Shown here: positions 34,874 through 46,527 of the stretch, one piece after another
Layout: every line of letters begins with the position of its first letter
Position numbering within the stretch: position 1 is the stretch's first letter
DNA from: Pegoplata infirma
Lineage: Eukaryota > Arthropoda > Insecta > Diptera > Anthomyiidae
Direction of reading: 5' to 3'
Assembly: GCA_963921195.1 (NCBI GenBank)
Contig: OY992537.1
Location: forward strand, 68,626,040-68,690,039
Length of the DNA: 64,000 nt
The notes under the pieces: generated by a model
Told to the model about the DNA's origin: nothing
Seen by the model: the letters and a program-made list of their open reading frames with translations, nothing else
Database searches by the model: none
Translations under genes and position numbers: made by a program

Positions 34874-35193
34874 AAAATTTTATTAAAAGTTTTTAAAAAA
34901 ATATTTCAATAAAGAATTGTAAAAAATTACCTACGAAATCATTAATTTTTATTGTTTTCGTAGGTTATTTTTTTGAAATTTGTTGGTAAAAATAACAGAA
35001 CTATCATTAATTTTTAATGTTTTCGTTGGTTATTTTTTTCAAATTTGTTGGTAAAAAAGAGTGAAAAAAACGTAATTTTTAAATGTATAGAAGGATTCCA
35101 AAATTTTTGAAAACAAAAAAAACACTTTTTCGACCTTACCTATTTTAATTTGCATAAAAATTGGCATATCAATTCTCGAGATCTGTGTCGAAT

Positions 35194-37206
35194 TTCGGTT
35201 TTTGTTATTTAGTCAAAATTGTGAATGGTTCGCGTTTTATCGCTGTTCAAAGTTGGTATTTTGCAACAATTTAATGAAAAATACATGATGTTTAAATGAT
35301 CGTATCTTTGGAACGCATCATCCGATTGTCACGAAATAAAGCGCAAAATAATGGTTATGTCCTGGTCTTAAAATAGAATTTTGAAAAAGGATAGGATGCT
35401 TTGCAAAAAGGATATTGAAATTAAAAAAATGTCCTTAATTTGCAAATATCTCAAAATGCGTATCTTTAATTTTCCTATATTTTTTTGCACATATAGCCCT
35501 AAATATACTTAACAACATATGCAAATCCCAAATTGGGATGGTAAGCGGTTTAATTGTAAACGCGGTTTCATGAAACGCCTTATTGATTTTTGTTAATAAC
35601 TCTCGTTTACAAATGAAAAACAATTTCTGCGCACTAACCGCGAATAATTTTTTTATATGTATTTTTGATCGCTAAACTCAAAAATTTCATCAAAAGAACA
35701 TTTCGCGAATAACTTTTTGTTTAATGAATTTTTTAGCGTTTTTTGGATGTATTTTGACTATTTTTCTTATATCTTAAGTTCTGTTTATCTGATTCTCTCG
35801 CAATAAAAACCAAATTAAAGACAATCAAATTTCCAACAAATCCTACATTCATCATTTTTTCATAAGTTCATAGCTTTACGCGCAAATAATTTTTTTAGCG
35901 TTATTTGGAGGTATTTTGACTATTTTTCTTATATCTTGAGTTCCGTTCATCTGATCTTTTCGCAATAAGAACCAAATTAAAGACAATCAAATTTCCAACA
36001 AATCCTTCATTCGTTATTTTTATATCAGTTCATAACTTTACGCGCAATAGGCAAACAAGGAAAAACTATTTTTTATTAACAAAGCTCATTTTTTAAAAAT
36101 TTTAAAAACAGAAATTGTAAAAAAATATCATTTTTTTTTGTATTTTATCATGTATATTCATAAAATTTGTGATAACTTCGGAGTAAACCTATAGATTTTC
36201 ATCAAATCAACTTTATTATATTTCTCAATGTTCAGGCTTTGCAGATAAATAAAAAGATGCAATTAATTGCAAAGATTTCTATTTCTTAAACTTTTTTTAA
36301 ATGATTTGTTAATCAAAAAACTTATTTTAGTCATATGTTTGCCTATTGCGCGTAAAGTTATGAACTGATATAAAAATAATGGATGAAGAATTTGTTGGAA
36401 ATTTGATTGTCTTTAATTTGGTTCTTATTGCGAAAAGATCAGATGAACGGAACTCAAGATATAAGAAAAATAGTCAAAATACCTCCAAATAACGCTAAAA
36501 AAATTATTTGCGCGTAAAGCTATGAACTTATGAAAAAATGATGAATGTAGGATTTGTTGGAAATTTGATTATCTTTAGTTTGGTTTTTATTGCGAGAAGA
36601 TCAGATAAACAGAACTTAAGATATAAGAAAAATAGTCAAAATACCTCCAAAAAACGCTAAAAAATTCATTAAACAAAAAGTTATTCGCGAAATGTTCTTT
36701 TGATGAAATTTTTGAGTTTAGCGATCAAAAATACATATAAAAAAATTATTCGCGGTTAGTGCGCAGAAATTGTTTTTCATTTGTAAACGAGAGTTATTAA
36801 CAAAAATCAATAAGGCGTTTCATGAAACCGCGTTTACAATTAAACCGCTTACCATCCCAATTTGGGATTTGCATATGTTGTTAAGTATATTTAGGGCTAT
36901 ATGTGCAAAAAAATATAGGAAAATTAAAGATACGCATTTTGAGATATTTGCAAATTAAGGACATTTTTTTAATTTCAATATCCTTTTTGCAAAGCATCCT
37001 ATCCTTTTTCAAAATTCTATTTTAAGACCAGGACATAACCATTATTTTGCGCTTTATTTCGTGACAATCGGATGATGCGTTCCAAAGATACGATCATTTA
37101 AACATTATGTATTTTTCATAAAATTGTTGCAAAATACCAACTTTGAACAGCGATAAAACGCGAACCATTCACAATTTCGACTAAATAACAAAAACCGAAA
37201 TTCAAT
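35194..37206. repeat. Near-perfect ~2-kb inverted repeat
   Basis: Arms of about 870 bp (35194-36062 and 36345-37206) around a spacer centred at about 36197. Arm identity is so high that a 62-codon frame at 35435-35623 (minus) and its mirror at 36770-36958 (plus) translate identically. Each arm holds two direct ~165-bp repeats containing AGACAATCAAATTTCCAAC. Such a structure would extrude a cruciform or make a long hairpin RNA if transcribed. The 62-codon frames are not credible genes. Confidence 0.92.
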
Positions 37207-37451
37207 AAAAATCAGAAGAATGGATATATTAATTTTTGGATAAATTGAACCACCATCGGCTGATTGCCTATGCTATTTAAAATGGAACCAGTCTATAATG
37301 TTATTTATTTTAGAAAATTTTGTCAACAGTAAAAAATAAATGTTGATGTTTGTTAAAACAAATGAATAATTACTGGGGTGGTTTTCAATTGTTTATTCAC
37401 TGGTTTAACGTGTGTTTTTCATTTGTTTTTGCCTACAAAATATTTTGAGTG

Positions 37452-38000
37452 TGTTAATTTACAGAGTTTACAGTAAAATGTTGGTTAAATATGACAGCAT
37501 ATTGACAGAGAAAACTCTTTAACTTTACTTTAAAACTCTGGAAAACGATTTCGACAAAAAAAAAAACTGTTAATTTACAGAGTTTCTAGTAAAATATTGG
37601 TTAACTAAAGTACAATTTAGCAAAGAAAAACTCTGTAAATTTACATATATTTGTAACATGCTTTTGATGCAACCAATATTTTACAAAAAAACTCTAAATT
37701 TATAGAGTTTATTTAAATTGATGTTATTTGGAATTTTTTTTTTTTTTTTTTGTTACAAAAAAATACAAAGTATTTTGCTTGAATCTGTATTTTAGCAGAA
37801 AACTCTGTTATTAATCTGTTAAATAAAGATTACAAAGTTAAAAGTAATACAACAGAAAAAAAACTTTGTTTTTTTGTTACAACAATATACAAAGTATTTT
37901 CTTTAAATCTGTATTTTGACAGAAAACTCTGTAAAATATCTGTTGAATTGAGATTACAGTCATTTTACAATGTTATTATTTTGAGTGTACAGAAAAAATC
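37452..38000. repeat. CTCTGTAAATTTACAGAG-rich host repeat
   Basis: Diverged repeats of words such as TTTACAGAGTTT, AACTCTGTAAA and TACAAAGTATTTT. It ends with TTATTTTGAGTG plus TA at 37979-37989, which looks like a right terminus of the CACTCAAAA family. Its left terminus was not found. Confidence 0.55.
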
Positions 38001-39009
38001 TTTGCAAATTTTTACCCTTTTCGTATAAAAGTTTTTTTCATAAAAAAATTATTTAAAACTATTCATGAAATCACTTCTAGACAATACATTATAATTGGTG
38101 GAAATTTTATTGCTAACATGGTTGAAAACGGAACGGACAAAATGTTTAGATCAAAATCTAAGGTTAGCCTTAAAGGACCAAACGAGGTCTCGAGTTAACA
38201 GGGTCAGGACCCATGGGGTCCGAAGCCAATGGGGTTCATCGGCGACAGGACATTTTATCATAAGGATGTGAAAAAATTCCTTAGGGAGTGGAAAAATTAA
38301 CTAATTGTTAGTTAAGTCACAATGAGTTCACAAACCCTTTGCAAATGTCTGAAGTTGCTAAGTAAGTGCTAATAAAAAGGTAAAATTGTTCAATTATATG
38401 ATAAAAAAAATTGATGAAGGAGACGAAGAAGAATAATGATTACTAAATATAAGTTTGTTTACATATAATTACAATAACAAAGTCTTCTGTTAGAAAAAAC
38501 AACAGCAACAACCACGCTCGAATTGAAAAAATCAGATTTAGTTGATACTTGCTTAACAGCCTACTTGGCGTATCGATCTAGAGTGATTGTACGTTACAAG
38601 CAGTTAATAGCAAAGTATTACAGATGATGACGAGTTCAATCCTTGTCGGCTGCGATCTGTTAATAATTTTCACATATAGAGTTTTATTGACTATTAACTA
38701 AATAAACTTGACATTAAAAGTTTTTCTGAAGATTATTATAACTGGATAATATGAAACTAGTAAGAAACAAACCAGGATGTCTAAATTTTTAGAAAAATTA
38801 AAATTTTTCTTTCACACTTTTCTCAATTCAAAACCATATAAAAATATGTTATTTCGTTGCTTCATAACTCAAAAACTTAAGCCTGCACAATAAAACTAAT
38901 AGAATTTTTGAAATCTGCGTGTCCTCAAACTCTGGTGAAATGATAAACGTGCTCATATTTAAAAAGGACATGCATAACAATTTTTAAAATTTAATTTTAG
39001 CTTTTGTGA
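38001..39009. other. Non-coding, low-copy DNA
   Basis: A short stretch rich in GGGGTCC/CCATGGGG words at about 38190-38250 recalls 63780-63845. The rest shows no element ends and no frame of interest. Confidence 0.35.
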
Positions 39010-39185
39010 GTAAATAGTCAAGCTCGAGGTCTTGGTTTATATTTTATTATTTATTTGTTGCCAATGGGGAAGTGATAAACATTAAATATTCCCCCCTGAT
39101 GATGGTTTTCAAAGAAAACCGAAATATTGGAAATAAATAAATATTAAAATAAAAACCAAGACCTCGAGCTCGACTATTTATTTAC
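39010..39185. mobile_element. Short MITE-like hairpin with LINE-tail-like interior
   Basis: 176 bp bounded by inverted repeats containing AGCTCGAGGTCTTGGTTT on both sides. The interior reads CCTGATGATGG then GAAAACCGAAATATTGG, resembling the conserved 3' hairpin of L2/CR1-type LINE and SINE tails. No target duplication seen. Non-coding. Confidence 0.6.
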
Positions 39186-40447
39186 AAAATATGTTTACAA
39201 AAAGGTCGAAATAAAAATCTAAATATTAGTTTTATTTAAGCGATATCTCAAAAACTAAAGATGTCTCAAAAAAAAAGGAAGAACATTTTTAGAATCAGCA
39301 TATCCAACATACGTTAAATCCTCATTTACTTTTTGGATGCAAGACCAGTTTTGGTAAATATAGTCCCACAAACAAGCCAAAAATAGCCTATTTTCAAAGT
39401 TTCCTTGGGGTATATCTCAAAAACTAGAGCTGACTTAAAAAAAAGGGTAGCTAGATTTAAAATCAGCGTACCCCAATTACCCAAAACTAGCTATCAGAAC
39501 CCGGGCAAAAAAAAATAGTGTTGCACTGTGTTATTGTTAACTGCACACAAAAAATTATTGGCTAAAAATTAAATCTATTGATAAACAAATTATAAATGAG
39601 TCAATCAATGTTTTGATTTTCAACATACCAGATTTTGTTTCGCTTTAATTTATTTGTTCAAAAGTATACAAAATAATCGGGTTTTACTATTTTTATTGTT
39701 GGCAATATATTGGAAAGCTAAAAATATGTAATTTTTCATAATTTCGTCATAAGCTTACAATTCATTTGTTAAATCAATCATTATTTTGATTGACTATAAA
39801 TAAGAAATTGATCAAATTTGTAATCAAAATCGAGAAAATGTTTAATTGAAAAAATATTCAATTAATCATCTACAATTTGATGATTGGTATAACAATTTTC
39901 TTTATTGTATGCATTTCAATAAAACAATTGATTGAATCTGCCTTTTTGTTGATTGAAATTCGTTTCAAATTCTTTCTTTGTGTATAAAAATATAATGGAA
40001 TTTTAAATAAAAATTTAATTTGACATATGATAAATTAAACATCAAGAAAACACAATAAGACACAATGTTCTTATTACATTTATCACCTATTATAACAAAG
40101 TAATAACAACAATAATAAACAGACAAAATTACAACCAAACAAAGAAATCATAAGTGTAACAAATATACAAGACAAAACAAGATATAAAAATATCTTCAGT
40201 TCATAAAAACACCCAGGACATACAAAAACGCTAGAGTAGGTTGACATCATTTTAAATTTATTTTCGAAAGGTCTAATATTTGCAATTTTACTATTACTCA
40301 AACAATTTTTTTTTACATTAACGCCCACAAATAAGGCGGGTCAAAAATAACATTTTGTTTTCTTTAAGTTTAAGTGTAGGACTTTTAAATTTTTCTGACA
40401 TAAAAATGTATTATTTGTTTAACAAAAGTACAAAAGATTTTTTTCAC
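39186..40447. other. A+T-rich DNA, no clear gene
   Basis: Contains GTTGCACTGTGTTA at about 39521 (compare gttgcacagtgtta at 18389 and 29808, possible element ends), and a stretch at 39550-39980 of ATTGATTTTG/CAATCAATC words starting with ACACAAAAAATTATTGG and ending TTTCTTTGTGT, perhaps a weak MITE. The frame at 40083-40328 (minus) has no recognisable features. Confidence 0.35.
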
Positions 40448-41400
40448 ACACACAAAAAAAATGCCTTCGAATTTTGTACTCTTGCCCAAAACATTAAATT
40501 ATGATAATGTTTTGCGGAAGATCTGTGGAAAGCAATATGCAGTCCAAACCAAAAAAGCTTTACATTTGGTAAATGAGTGCAAAAGTAAGTGCAAAAAAGT
40601 ATTTTTACGTTTTGGAGAGTATAAAAGATTCGGCACCGAAGAATTTTACAGTCTCAATTGTTTTATGTACATTTGATAAACAAATGGAACATTTTTATGT
40701 GAAAAGTTTAGACATGTTAAAAAGTAATTTTGGTAAAAAAAAGGGGATATATGATTTTTGGTGAAAAAAAATGTTTGATGGATGAAAAAAAGTTTTTGAT
40801 CAAGAAAAAAATTTTTTATAAAAAAAAAAAAAAAATTATGAAAACAATTTTTTTTTTTGAAAAAAAAATTTGAGAAAGAAAAACAAATTTGACGAAAAAA
40901 AAACTTGGATGAAAAACTTTTTTGATGAAAAAAAAAGTTTGATAAAAAAAAAAAAATTAATGAAAAAAAAAATAAATTGATAAAAAAAAAATTTGACAAA
41001 AAAAGATTTGATGAAAAAAAAAAATTAATAAAAAAAATTGACGAAAAAAAATTTGATGAAAAAAAAATTTGATGAAAAAAAATTTGATGAAAAAGATAAA
41101 TTTAATAAAAAAAAAACAAAAAGTTCAATGAAAAAAAAAATTTTGATGAAAAAAAAAAATTGACGAAAAACAAATTGATGAAAAAATAAATTTGATGAAA
41201 AAAAAACAAAATTAATGAAAAATAAAGTTTTATGAAAAAAAAAAATTTGATAAAAAAAAAAATTTCCATCAAAAAAAAATTATGAAAAAATTTGATGAAA
41301 AAAAAATTAATGAAAAAAAAAGAATTTTATGAAAAAAAAAAAAAAAAAAATGATGAAAAAAAAATTTGATGAAAAAATAACTTGGATGAAAAACTTTTTT
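40448..41400. repeat. Degenerate TTTGATGAAAAA array with unique lead
   Basis: 40448-40760 is low-copy and contains gtataaaagattcggcac at about 40620 (also at 11351). From about 40760 to 41400 a heavily diverged array of TTTGATGAAAAAAA units follows, related to the TATTGATGAAAA arrays. It ends at another copy of the palindrome module. The minus-strand FFF-rich frame at 40646-40999 is low-complexity shadow. Confidence 0.75.
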
Positions 41401-41613
41401 TGTTGAACAATAATTATGTTACTTTTTATTCACCAGCTGGTGAAAAAAAGTTTATTCACCACGAGATGATTTATTATTTTTGGTTTTAAGAAAAAGAAAA
41501 TAGTAATTCTTATTTTCTTTTTCGTTAATTGTTAGCTTATATAGTCAAACTGAGGTGGCATCCTGCAATTTTTTTAAAATTAGACACCAGCCTAAAAACA
41601 TTATCATGTTAAA
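41401..41613. repeat. Third, diverged copy of the D1 head
   Basis: Matches 17049-17167 and 17376-17455. The palindrome at 41428-41444 keeps CACCAGCTGGTG but its last base differs. It has gttagcttatatagtc with a single TTA at 41533, which is the empty site of the 17168 MITE. Confidence 0.85.
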
Positions 41614-41618
41614 AAAAT

Positions 41619-41844
41619 CCAGTGAACGACTTTCATAGTATTTATGATCAAATTCATACAATTTATTAACTTTTTCTCACTATTTATAAACTTTTTCATA
41701 GTATTTATGAATAAATCAAAATATGTGAAATTTAAGAACTATTTAACATTTTTCATAAATACAATGAAAAAGTTTATAAACATTATGAAAAAGTTAATAA
41801 ATTGTATGAATTTGTTCATAAATACTATGAAAATAGTTCATTGG
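41619..41844. mobile_element. Foldback MITE
   Basis: 226 bp. Left CCAGTGAACGACTTTCATAG, right (reverse-complemented) CCAATGAACTATTTTCATAG; the arms stay paired for about 90 bp through TTCATACAATTTATTAAC. It begins exactly where similarity to D1 ends. No certain target duplication. The frame at 41644-41895 is only the arms being read through. Confidence 0.75.
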
Positions 41845-42955
41845 AAAAAAATGTTTTTGTGTGCATTATTTTACAAAATTTATTGCAGGTTGTAAAGTTA
41901 TGATTTTTTAATTAAATTCATTTTCAGTCTACTTTAATAAACAAAATCTTGAAATAAAATGGCATTAAAAAGTAGACATAGAGCAGTAGATTTTTGTTCT
42001 TTCAGAGTCATAGAATCACTAGAGGAAAACAAATATATTTTTTTATACAAAATTATGTTGTCAAAAATAAAATCCTTATGATTGTGTCGGAATAATATTT
42101 CTATGATGCACAACATGTGTGCCTTTGGATTATAATGCGTAACTTTATAAATGCCTGAGGGTGTCTCCTAAATTTGCTTGTTTCTTGGTATGACTTTACG
42201 GAATATTTGAATATTCATATCGAGGGGTTATTTTCAAAACTTGACATCTTCGGTGTTGTAATTTTGCAGATAGGAAGTTTTAAATATAAGCACTCGATAT
42301 ATCGTCCATTCCATGAGACATTTTAAAAAATCTGACCGAGCGTCTTCCGATTTTTGTTATATTTTTTATACAGATTCTCTATGGAGCCAATTTCAAATTT
42401 CATCCATCAGATCGAAAATAATCGAAAAACTCGCTATTTTATTCACGATTTTCGTTTTTAAAAAAGTAAAAAAATGCAAAATCTGTGTAACTTTGAGCAG
42501 CTGTACTTTCTAAACTACCCCAGCAAAACTTTGGTAATGGGTGGTGATTATATAACACGTTACCAGGTAAAGTATATAACTTATTTGTAGCATTATTTTA
42601 TGATGTCTTACCAAACATTTGCTCCACAACGTATTATTTTCAAGTGAAAAATAATGCATTACTAATAATTTGCTACGCAATGCATGATTATTGGAAAAAA
42701 TGTATTTCATATTTATTATTTCTAAACATTAAATCATGGATGACTTATATTTGGTTACATTATGTATTATTTGAAAGTTTGAAATAATGCATTATTTATA
42801 ATTGGATGCATAATGCATTACAATAACATAAAAAATAATTATTTTATAAAAAAATGCATAAGTTTAAACTTGAGATGGGCTCACGACAGGAAATTTCTAA
42901 CGACACACACTCACGACCATATTTTATCTACTTACACTCACTTACGATCACATGA
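41845..42955. other. A+T-rich DNA without a recognised gene
   Basis: 42522-42880 starts with CCCCAGCAAAACTTTGG and contains several ATAATGCATTATT-like words, so it may be another foldback element, but no right terminus was found. The small frames here lack recognisable content. Confidence 0.3.
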
Positions 42956-43559
42956 CCCGAGTAAAAAGGAATTTATATAAATGTATATTATTTTATATGT
43001 TTTCATAAAACCATATACAACTATATGAGTCAAAGTATAAAATTATATCTCATTTTGAAATTTTCCAATTTTTTTAAATGATGTCATATAAAATCATATC
43101 TAATTATATTGTTCATAATATATTAATATAAATGGTAGATGTAATCATACGTTGCACATAAAACTTAATCCGATTTCATACATTATTATACGTGACTTTA
43201 TATCTAATTATGTATAGGACTTTACTAAACAAAAAATCCAGTATCAATTTATGTATAATTATATATGACTAATATAATACCATTTAAAACTATATATGGT
43301 TCCATACTAAAAAAATTTTCAACAAAAATAATAGATATAATTATATGTGTCTTAAACGATAACATATCTGTGTTTGTATGGCACTATATATACGTAAATT
43401 TCGTCTAAACTCAATATATATTTATAAATGGTCGCATATGTAATGGAATATATATTTTGATATAATCATGTATAAAAAAAATATTTTTTTGACCAAACAA
43501 CTAGCCATATATAATTATATATGCCTGTATTTCAAAATTAATTTTTGTGTGTCAACATA

Positions 43560-44250
43560 TATGGTTATACAAAACTTTTTATTGTATCATATAAGATTAC
43601 ATATGATTTTTGGGAACCCGAGTTCGATTCCCGGCCCAGTCGAGAAAAAAAAAGTTTTTTTTTATTTTTTTTAAATAGAAAACACTTTTTTATTTCGTTT
43701 AATTTTTTTAGAACTAAAAAATTTTTATTTTTGGAATTTTTGCAATCATTTTTAAAAAATTATTTTTCTTTTATATAGTTATATATAACTATATTTGATT
43801 TATTATAAAATTATCTATAATTTTTTGGAACCCGAGTTCGATTCCAGAAAAAAAAATATATTTTTTTTATTTTTTTTAAATAGAAAACACTTTTTTATTG
43901 CATTTATTTTTTTAGAACTAAAAATTTTTCTTTTTTTTAATTTTTGCAATCATTTTTAAAAAATTATATTGCTTTTATATAGTTATATATAACAATATTT
44001 AATTTATTATGAAATTATCTATCATTTTTGGGAACCCGAGTTCGATTCCAGAAAAAAATATATTTTTTTATTTTTTTTTTTTAAATAGAAAACACTTTTT
44101 TATTGCATTTGTTTTTTTAGAACTTAAAAAATTTTATTTTTTGAATTTTTGCAATCATTTTTAAAAATTTATATTGCATTTATATAGTTAATAATAGCTA
44201 TATTTGGTTTAAATTATCAAATTATCAATGATTTTTGGAACCCGATCTCA
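43560..44250. repeat. ~205-bp direct repeats with a B-box-like motif
   Basis: Units start near 43612, 43827 and 44029, with a decayed unit near 44238. Each has GGAACCCGAGTTCGATTCC, whose GTTCGATTCC resembles the polymerase III B box, then a T-run and AAATAGAAAACACTTTTTTA. The first unit continues as CGGCCCAGTCGAG, like a tRNA 3' half. The copy in element 2 is at about 48195-48840. Confidence 0.8.
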
Positions 44251-44600
44251 AATCTAATTCTTATTTCCTGATTCCATGAAAAATTTCAAACTTATAAGCC
44301 AAAGTCTTATTTCATTTTGGAAGCCTATGACTTGGAAATAAGGCATACCGCTACATTAAAATTATTCTTTAAGCTTACCATGGAAGCCCCTAAAAGCGCT
44401 GTACGTCATTCCAATTTTTTTTTTTTTTTCAAATTTTATCAAAAATTTTCTAAGTCTTTTTGAAAATTGTGTACAAGTGAATAACACACATATTTAATTG
44501 GATGTAATCATATATTACTATATGTTAGATCAATTTGATATAATTAGATACGATCAATTTATTTAAAACTAAGTCTTTTAAAGTTGTTATTTGCTAACAA

Positions 44601-44676
44601 CGTCCGCTGGTCTAGAGGGTAGAGATTGCGATTACAAAACGGAAGACTTGTGGTTCTAATCCCCGTCCGTTCGAAG
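44601..44676 (+). pseudogene. tRNA-like segment in element copy 1
   Basis: TGGTCTAGAGG at 44608-44618 fits the A box consensus and GGTTCTAATCC at 44652-44662 fits the B box at all but one base, with 33 bp between them. The layout and the ATTGCGATTACAAAACGGAAG centre resemble a tRNA, and a long T-run follows directly, as a polymerase III terminator would. Acceptor pairing (GTCCG ... CCGTCC) is imperfect. Probably a tRNA-derived passenger, possibly still transcribed. Confidence 0.6.
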
Positions 44677-44810
44677 TTTTTTTTTTTTTTATTTATTTTC
44701 AGTTTGACATTATTATATCTAAAAATAAATCTAAAAACAGAAACATTTATTGGATAAAAATGTATCCAATAATTTTTTTATAAAATCAAGATATCAGATA
44801 TTATAAGATA

Positions 44811-45090
44811 ACTTTGGCGCGGCCAAATTTCGGATGAAATTACATTATATAATATCCAATTTAATATAAAATCATTATAATGGATATTTTAAGATAACTT
44901 TGGCGCGGCCAATTTCCGGATGAAATTACATCTTATCATATCATATTTAATACAAAATCATGATAATAGATAATTTGGGATAACTTTGGCGCGGCCAATT
45001 TCCGGATGAAATCACATACAATCAAATATTAAACTGTAACTTCATATATTATAAGATGTTAGGAGATAACTTTGGCGCGGCCAATTTTCG
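44811..45090. repeat. Four repeats with TTTGGCGCGGCC
   Basis: AGATAACTTTGGCGCGGCCA followed by ATTTCGGATGAAATTACAT-like sequence occurs four times about 80-90 bp apart. GGCGCGGCC is a G+C island in an otherwise extremely A+T-rich element and is conserved in all eight copies of the two elements (the second set is at 49395-49680). Confidence 0.85.
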
Positions 45091-45177
45091 GATGAAATTT
45101 AGCAAAATCATATCCAATAAATTATATATAATTTTATAAGATAACATGTTTTACCATACAATTTTTTTTTACTCGGG

Positions 45178-45721
45178 GAGTAAATTTAACACAAAATTAC
45201 TTTTTCACGTAACACCTTATATATTATCTTCTGGTATGCTACACCCGGAAAAGTTTTACAGTAACTTTTTACGGTTATTCAAAAAGTTTTTAGTTAAAGT
45301 TGTTTTAAACGTTTTATCGTTTGTTTTTCAAGGAAATAAAATATTGAATGATTCATACAGTTGTAAAAACAATGAACTACAAAAGTTACGGAAAAATAAT
45401 TTTATCAGTTAAATTATTTGTGACTGATTATTCCGTTATATATAACAACAGCAAATTTAAATAATTAGATATAATTATATAAAAAAATATAAAATTGTAT
45501 AAAACTGTATAAAACTATATAAAGTTACATAAAATTATATATAATTATATATAATTAAAACAAAATTTTATGATTTATATAAAACTTGATATAATTTTAT
45601 GTAACTTTATATAGTTTTATACAGTTTTATACAATTTTATATATTTTTATATAATTATATCTAATTATATAATTTTGCTATTATTATATAAAAATAGGGG
45701 TCCAAATTTCGCATAAAGTTA
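45178..45721. other. Spacer between the two CCCGAG elements
   Basis: Contains the reverse-oriented copy of the 22785-22995 repeat (45245-45440; its frame 45146-45412 is not conserved as a protein) and a near-perfect inverted repeat at about 45455-45690 whose arms contain AATTAGATATAATTATATA and AAACTGTATAAAACTATATA. Confidence 0.7.
45455..45690. repeat. Near-perfect A+T inverted repeat
   Basis: Arms of about 100 bp around a short centre near 45570; both sides carry TTAGATATAATTATATA, TATAAAATTGTATAAAAC and TATAAAGTTACATAAAAT or their complements in mirrored order. Confidence 0.85.
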
Positions 45722-46527
45722 CCCGAGTAAAAAGGAATTTATATAAATGTATATTATTTTATATGTTTTCATAAAATCATATACAACTATATGAGTCAAA
45801 GTATAAAATTATATCTCACTTTGAAATTTTCCAATTTTTTTAAATGATGTCATATAAAATCATATCTAATTATATTGTTCATAATATATTAATATAAATG
45901 GTAGATGTAATCATACGTTGCACATAAAACTTAATCCGATTTCATACATTATTATACGTGACTTTATATCTAATTATCCATAGGACTTTACTAAACAAAA
46001 AATCCAGTATCAATTTATGTATAATTATATATGACTAATATAATACCATTTAAAACTATATATGGTTCCATACTAAAAAAATTTCCAACAAAAATAATAG
46101 ATATAATTATATGTGTCTTAAAAGATAACATATCTGTGTTTGTATGTTACTATATATACGCAAATTTCGTGTAAACTCAATATATATTTATAAATGGTCG
46201 CATATGTAATGGAATATATATTTTGATATAATTATGTATAAAAAAAATATTTTTTTTAACAAACAACTAGCCATATATAATTACCCAGGCAGAAACTGCC
46301 AACCGTTCTAAAGAAAAAGTCTCGGCAAAGCACTTTATTTTTTGTGTAGAAGGTAGTATGAATTAAAAAGTGCTTTCCAAGCGCTTTGCCAATGTTTTTC
46401 TATTTAAATCCGTTCAAAATATACATTTTTTATTAAAATTTTAATTTTTATAACAATTGGAACATTTTTTATTTCCCTGCAGAATAAGTGGCCGGTCCTT
46501 GATAGTTCTCATGATATGTCACTTATA

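Larger units (their letters stand above)
34436..37451. mobile_element. CACTCAAAA-ended element carrying a 2-kb inverted repeat
   Basis: 3016 bp. Left end CACTCAAAAAATTATGTC; right end, reverse-complemented, CACTCAAAATATTTTGTAGG. The flanks are TG on both sides (34434-34435, 37452-37453). A related unoccupied sequence at about 37550-37575 (acgatttcgac ... aaactgttaatttacag) shows a single TG, supporting a 2-bp TG duplication. The interior holds a tRNA-like segment (34817-34873), repeats of CGTAGGTTATTTTTTTG, and the palindrome 35194-37206. A reverse-oriented relative lies at 58155-60115. Confidence 0.8.
42956..45177. mobile_element. CCCGAGTAAAAA-ended element, copy 1
   Basis: 2222 bp. Left end CCCGAGTAAAAAGGAATTT; right end, reverse-complemented, CCCGAGTAAAAAAAAATTG. 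Dinucleotide GA on both sides (42954-42955, 45178-45179). Order inside: ATATATAATTATATA-rich left part, three to four ~205-bp direct repeats each with GAACCCGAGTTCGATTCC (43612-44250), a tRNA-like segment (44601-44676), and four ~80-90-bp repeats each with TTTGGCGCGGCC (44811-45090). No transposase. Nearly identical to copy 2. Confidence 0.88.

Noticed and set aside
35435..35623. 62-codon frame identical to one at 36770-36958
   Set aside because: Identity comes from the inverted repeat; both lie in non-coding arm sequence with no start context or family resemblance.
39545..39990. Possible MITE with ACACAAA(A/G)AAA ends
   Set aside because: Terminal similarity is only about 8-10 bp in A-rich DNA and no target duplication is seen.
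40646..40999. 117-codon FFF-rich frame
   Set aside because: Reverse reading of the degenerate TTTGATGAAAA array.
42522..42880. Possible CCCCAGCAAAA-ended element
   Set aside because: A left-end-like start is seen, but no matching right terminus or target duplication.
43468..43778. Overlapping frames at 43468-43778 and the similar 48064-48387
   Set aside because: They overlap in different frames, run through B-box repeats and T-runs, and differ between the two element copies by frame.
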